64,000 bases of DNA, taken from contig CP137873.1 in NCBI GenBank assembly GCA_034406715.1, forward strand, positions 248,001 to 312,000, given 5' to 3'. The translations under genes were made by a program, and so were the position numbers. Every line of letters starts with the position of its first letter. The stretch's first letter is position 1. This document shows positions 59,439-64,000 of the stretch, one piece after another. The notes beneath the pieces were generated by a model. It was not told where the DNA came from, ran no database searches, and worked only from the letters and a program-made list of their open reading frames with translations. The DNA comes from Rhodotorula mucilaginosa (lineage: Eukaryota > Basidiomycota > Microbotryomycetes > Sporidiobolales > Sporidiobolaceae).

Positions 59439-62400
59439 TCAAGCGCCAATCTCGAGCTTGGCAACGTCCGGCAGGTCCTCCGACCGCTGCAACGCGGTAG
59501 CGAGTCGAGTCGAGTCAGTTCCTCCTCTTTCGAGACAATGTTGTCACAAGCCAGTAGCGGGAAAAGAGCGACGCACCTCGATGAGGCGAACAATCTTGCC
59601 GATCGCGACCGTCTTGCCCTCGTCGCGAAGGGTGAACCGACCCAGCTGCGGGTAGTTCTTGAACGTCTCGACGCACACCGGCTGAGCAGTCTCGACCAGC
59701 GCAATGATCTACACAGAAACCGCCACAGGGTTGAGGAATCAGTGACAAGTTGAACAGAAAGACAAACTGCTTCCAATCGAAAAACTCACCTTCATGCCCT
59801 TCTTGGCAAACTGAGGCGGCTTGCGCGACTTGCGACCCTGCGAAAGAGGACATACAGCATCAGCATAGTGAAGTCAAGGGTGGCGGCCAGCCGGAAACGG
59901 TCAGAGAGCGCCGCGAAACTGGAAATCGACGTTTCTCGACCAATTTCACTCCGAGGCGGGCCCCGACCAGTTTCCCGGCCACCTGAGCGTATCTCCATGA
60001 CCCTAGAGCGTACGGTTTTCCGGTCGTAGTAGTGTAAAAGCTGCACGAGCGTTATCTCCTCACTGGCCGTGTGGACGTGCATCACAGCCGACCAGCCCGC
60101 CGAGATTAGGTTTTTTACGTCGCTACGACCACAAATCATGTCAGTACGACCGCTAGACGACGAGCTAGAGCTTGGTAAAGCTCTACACCCTCCAGGGATG
60201 CAGAACTGTCCGCCGCAGCCCGGGGGGGGGGGGGGGGGGCGGGCCGGTCGAACTCACAGGATGACGAGCTGAGCCTCGAACTGCGTCACAGCCTTGACGG
60301 GCTTCTTCGGGTCCGTAAGCATAAAGCCGACGTTGATATCCGTGTCCTCGACGCCGCGCAGGCGAATCCGAACATTATCACCCGACAGCGCGAGGGGGAC
60401 TTCCTCCTCCATCTCGTTGTAGATCGCCGTCGCCTGGACGGGGGTCTTGTTCGGCATCAAGAGCAAGTCTTGGTTCTTGCGAACCTTGCCCGACTCGAGC
60501 TTGCCGACGACGACGCAGCCCATGTCGGAGTACTTCTCAGAAATGGGGACCATCAAGGGCGCGTTCGTCTTGCGGTCGAGCAGCGGCATCTGGTCGAGGA
60601 AGGTCAAGAGCGGTTCGCCCCTGTATCGCGCGCAGAGAAAAAGCTCGGTCAGCTGAACTGTGCTCCCCCGGACGGGAAAGAGAAGCTTTCGAGGACCAGA
60701 AAGGGTGATCACAAAGAACCGGGGACACAGAGCCAACGGAAGGAACGGAACTCACTCGACCCAGGGAGCGATCTTGCGGTCGACAGCGACCTTGATGTTG
60801 GCGCCGGTGAAGCCCGAGACGGGGATGAAGGCCACGTCCGTCTTGAGGTTGTAACCGGTACCTTTGAGGAACGGCGACAGCTTGCCGACAATCTCGTCGT
60901 ACCTGTCCGTGCCGCGGGCATTCGGGTTTAGCTCTCGGCACTCCTTTTGAAACGCGTAGACGCGACAACAGAAACCGAGAGCGGAACAAAAAGGAGAGAA
61001 TTCGGAGACGGACCTCTCCTTGTCCCAGTTGACGGTCGGGTCGTCCATCTTGTTGACGACGACAACGAGCTTCTGCACACCCGCCGTCTTGACCAGCATG
61101 GCGTGCTCGCGCGTCTGACCACCCTTCTCGAACCCGGTCTCGAACTCGCCCTTGCGGGCCGAGATGACGAGGACGGCAACGTCGGCTTGGGCCGCGCCCG
61201 AGATCATGGACGGGACGAACGACTTGTGGCCCGGGGCGTCGAGGATGGTGTACCGCCGCGTGTCGGTCTCAAAGTAGGCGCGTCCGACTTCGACCGTCTT
61301 GCCCTGTTTGACCGCGCAACGCCACGCCACCGTTTATCAGTTTCGCCGCCTTTTCGAACAAGGACAGTAGCAGGATCTCCGAGTGCAGGGCAGTGCGGGA
61401 TGAGGTACCCGCCTCGCGAAAGAAGAGGCTGCGAAAAACGCACCTTCTCACGCTCCTGACTGGTCGAGTCGAGAGCCCACGAGAGGTACCAACTCTCACG
61501 ACCGGCCTCCTTGGCCTCGCGCTCGTACTTCTCGAGCGTCCGCTTGTCGACCATGCCGCACAGGTAGAGGATGTTGCCGCCCATGGTCGACTTGCCGGCG
61601 TCGACGTGGCCGATAAAGACAATGTTGACGTGCGGCTTGACTTCCTTGTCTGTGCGCAGCATGCACAGGCACTCAGACACGGTCAACATATGCACAGACG
61701 CACAGGCTTCAACCCGCCACCAACGCAGAAAGGGAGACACGCACCATCTCCACCGTACAGGTCCTCGAGGGCCTCTGCGTCCGCGACGGCCTGGATCTCT
61801 GCCTCGACCGCATCCTTCTTTGCCTCCTCGACCTTCTTGGCCTCTGCCTTTTCCTCCTTCTTGGCGTTGGCAGCCGCGACCTTTTCTTCCTTCTTGACCG
61901 CAGCCGAAGGAGCGGCGGCGGAAGCCGATTTGCCCGCGACGGGAGTCGCCGGCTTGGACGAGTTGGGCGTCGCGGCCTTGCTCGAGTTGGCCGGCGTCGC
62001 AGCCTTGGACGAACCTGCGGCCGAACCAGCTGCCGAAGACGCTGCGGCCCCCGCGGACGACTTGCTCGCCGCTCCACCACCTCCACCAATCTTGAGCGAA
62101 ACCGTCGCGGGCTTGGCGTCCGGGTCGGCCTTGGGCAACGAGACCGTCTTGGCTCCGCCGCCAATGCTCAGAGAGACGCTCGCTGGCTTGGCCGACGGGT
62201 CCACCGCGGGGCGGACGACGCTGGACCGGACGGGCGGCTCATAAACGCGAGTCTGCGGCTGCTGCGGCGGCGGCTGCTGGTAGCCTCCGGGTCCTCCTCC
62301 GCCGTTGTTGTTGTTGTTATAGCGAGCGGCGAAAGGGTCGTGCGCGCCGTAACCAGCTGGCGCCTGACCGTAGCCCTGCTGCGGGGCATAGCCGTATTGT

Positions 62401-62694
62401 CCACCTGCATATGTGACAAGGGGTCAGTTCTCCCCCGGGGCACGAGTTCTCGACCGACCGCACACACGCACCGTATCCGGCTCCGGGAGCACCATATGGA
62501 GCTCCTGCGTACTGGTTGTAGTAGTCCGCCGGGTTACCTCCCTGCTGCTGCTGCTGCTGCTGGCCCTGCTGAGCGCCATACGCGGCGGGACCGCCGTACG
62601 GCTGACCGGGAACTAAGGCGGGCGCTCCGCCCGGGATGAAGGATCCCGCGTTGGGGTTGAACGAGTTGGCACCCGGGTTGAATCCGCCAGACAT
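59439..62694 (-). CDS. SUP35: Translation termination factor eRF3 (SUP35) with prion-like N-terminus
   Basis: eRF3 is the GTPase that helps eRF1 release finished proteins. The N-domain starts [20 protein letters not shown]. It is Gln/Asn/Gly/Tyr-rich, with a [10 protein letters not shown] run, [11 protein letters not shown] and RYNNNNN. The charged middle domain is Ala/Lys/Glu-rich ([17 protein letters not shown]). The GTPase domain has GHVDAGKST (G1), the conserved [13 protein letters not shown] (G3), [10 protein letters not shown] (G4), [14 protein letters not shown] and [13 protein letters not shown]. Domains 2-3 include [62 protein letters not shown] and [20 protein letters not shown], ending VAKLEIGA. 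About ten exons. The intron near 60240 holds an 18-base G/C homopolymer. Confidence 0.95.
60222..60239. repeat. G18 homopolymer (C18 on the coding strand) in a SUP35 intron
   Basis: Eighteen consecutive G on the plus strand, about 15-30 nt downstream of a SUP35 5' splice site. Likely length-unstable and a sequencing-error hotspot. Confidence 0.85.
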
Positions 62695-63520
62695 CTGCGT
62701 AGAGACAGCGTCAGTCGATCTGCTCGAGCGCACGACTCGATGCATGCAGGCCTCTGTAGGGCTCCGGGCGGGACAGGCGGTCGGGTCATTGCCACTGCCC
62801 GTTCACGTGAGAGCATGCACGGCCCTCTTGACCGTCGCCTAGAGCGCGCATCTCGCCTGGATACATTGAGATGCGATCGCGGTCGATGAGGTCGAGCCGA
62901 GAGGTCCGCATGTTTGCTCTTCTCGCGGCACGCAGGCTGGCCAGGCGGGCGATCGCTATGTGTCTGTTCCCGAGTGACTCACTCTTGAACTTGGGGTCCG
63001 TGGATGAGCAGATCGCCGAGACGAGGCGGACGACTCCGCTTTGCCGCCTCCGCCATCGGGAGGAGAAAATTTGCCGAAGTCTTCTCGCTGAAAAAACGCC
63101 ATGGTCATAGCATACACTTACAGGCTGGTGCTACGCAACAGGGTACCAGTGTCTACATACAGAACAAAGAAAGAGCGCGAAAGCATGACTGCGCTTCGAT
63201 GACTGCAGCCCGTGACGCTGGCGTCAATCGAAGGAGAGCGGCAGCTGCCAGCGAGATCTCGGCGTAGACATGATACAGGGGAACAAAGTAAGGTAAAGAA
63301 ACTACCAGTAAGGGTATCGCAGGAATGGAATGGAATCAGAGGGGGGACAAGAGAGGGTCGGATCCGAGCGTCGGAATCGTGGGCAAGTACAGGAGACGGC
63401 GTGACGCAGGCGGAAGTCTCGGTAAATTATGGACGGTAGATCATACAGATAGGGGTGCTTGTAAGGCGGAAGCAGCGTGGACGGTTGGGCGGTCTTCAGA
63501 AGGCGGAGAGGCGGATTTCG
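62695..63520. other. Intergenic upstream of SUP35, about 830 bp
   Basis: Holds the SUP35 promoter and 5' leader and the 3' flank of the next gene. Short frames on the plus strand have no recognisable content. No repeat or RNA gene seen. Confidence 0.45.
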
Positions 63521-64000
63521 CTAAGGGTCGTCCTCCTCCATCTTGAGGACGTGCATCCCGCCAGCAGCGAGCATCGCGTCCCACCCCTTTTCGCAATCGA
63601 TCCCGTCGGGGCCTTCACATTCCGGCGTGAACGCTCCGACCCCGTCGCCGCCACCACGGTCGTCGTCACGGTCGTCGTCCGGGTCTTCTTGATCATCAGC
63701 AGAGCGGTAGTCGTCGCCTTCGGCGTCGCGGTCGTCACGGTCGTCGTCGTACAGAGCCCAACTTGCAGAGCCTCCGCCGCCACCACTCCTCCTCTTCCCC
63801 CCGTTCCGGGTCGAAACGTTCTCGTTGTACTGGACCGACCTCGACCCGCCGCCGCCACCGACGGGCGACCCAGCCTGCCTCGACACGCTCGCGGACGTGT
63901 CCGTCGAGGCACTGACCGAATGAACGTGCGGAGGGAAACACGGAGGTTGAGGCGGGAGGTACTTGGAATGCGAAGACGACAGCAGGGGCGGCGGCGACGG
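63521..64000 (-). CDS. C-terminal part of an acidic, low-complexity protein (truncated by window edge)
   Basis: An open frame enters from the right edge and ends at 63521. It begins with a Pro/Ser-rich part (PSPPPLLSSSHSKYLPPQPP), then SVSRQAGSPVGGGGGSRSVQ and a Gly/Ser run. An Asp/Arg-rich stretch follows (DDDRDDRDAEGDDYRSADD), and the end is CEGPDGIDCEKGWDAMLAAG and HVLKMEEDDP. The two cysteines near the end (ECEGPDGIDC) could pair. I recognise no family. The start and upstream domains lie outside the window. Confidence 0.6.
   Translation of the reverse strand, partial: PSPPPLLSSSHSKYLPPQPPCFPPHVHSVSASTDTSASVSRQAGSPVGGGGGSRSVQYNENVSTRNGGKRRSGGGGGSASWALYDDDRDDRDAEGDDYRSADDQEDPDDDRDDDRGGGDGVGAFTPECEGPDGIDCEKGWDAMLAAGGMHVLKMEEDDP

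Noticed and set aside
61393-62244. Open frame of 283 codons on the plus strand opposite SUP35
   Set aside because: Its Ala/Leu-rich stretch is the reverse complement of the Ala/Lys/Glu-rich middle domain of eRF3, not a membrane protein.

Overview
This 64 kb window is nuclear DNA of a GC-rich, intron-dense basidiomycete, most likely a red yeast or relative in Pucciniomycotina (Rhodotorula/Sporobolomyces type). Genes are close together on both strands. Most are split by introns of roughly 45-140 nt with donors such as GTGCGT, GTCAGT or GTGAGT, a CTGAC-like branch site and a CAG acceptor. The lineage call is inference from style and protein similarity. I saw no rRNA, tRNA, CRISPR or recognisable transposon. 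Exon edges were read by eye and may be off by a base or so.

Left part (1-12 kb): 5' end of V-ATPase subunit E (edge-truncated), the ER ubiquitin-conjugating enzyme UBC6, a conserved fungal membrane protein of unknown function, a subunit-k-like small protein of mitochondrial ATP synthase, an APC-family permease with a very long hydrophilic N-tail, and an F-box/leucine-rich protein. From 12 to 20 kb lie three tandem BTB-domain paralogues and a Ser/Arg-rich orphan. From 20 to 29.9 kb: a NIPA-type magnesium transporter, a possible small gene, the HemK/PrmC-type glutamine methyltransferase MTQ1, a PTEN-type phosphatase and an SR-type RNA-binding protein. From 29.9 to 39.7 kb: two tandem DUF1275 membrane proteins, the kinase IKS1 and GDP-L-fucose synthase.

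Centre (39.9-54.4 kb): a complete DEAH-box spliceosomal helicase gene, PRP22, whose 3' end has been amplified in tandem. The last exon plus about 1.3 kb of downstream DNA is duplicated once (1,409 bp period). This is followed by two full and one truncated unit of 2,581 bp, each carrying a 577-bp spacer and an intact copy of PRP22 exons 6-9, the C-terminal domain of the helicase. The copies are almost identical. A few base differences are shared by the first and last copies against the inner ones. This array is the most unusual feature of the window.

Right part (54.6-64 kb): COP9 signalosome subunit 3, the Sm core protein SmB, translation release factor eRF3 (SUP35) with a prion-like N-terminus, and the 3' end of an acidic orphan cut by the window edge. 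Most genes are unrelated housekeeping genes. The local structure comes from tandem duplication: BTB x3, DUF1275 x2 and the PRP22 tail array.
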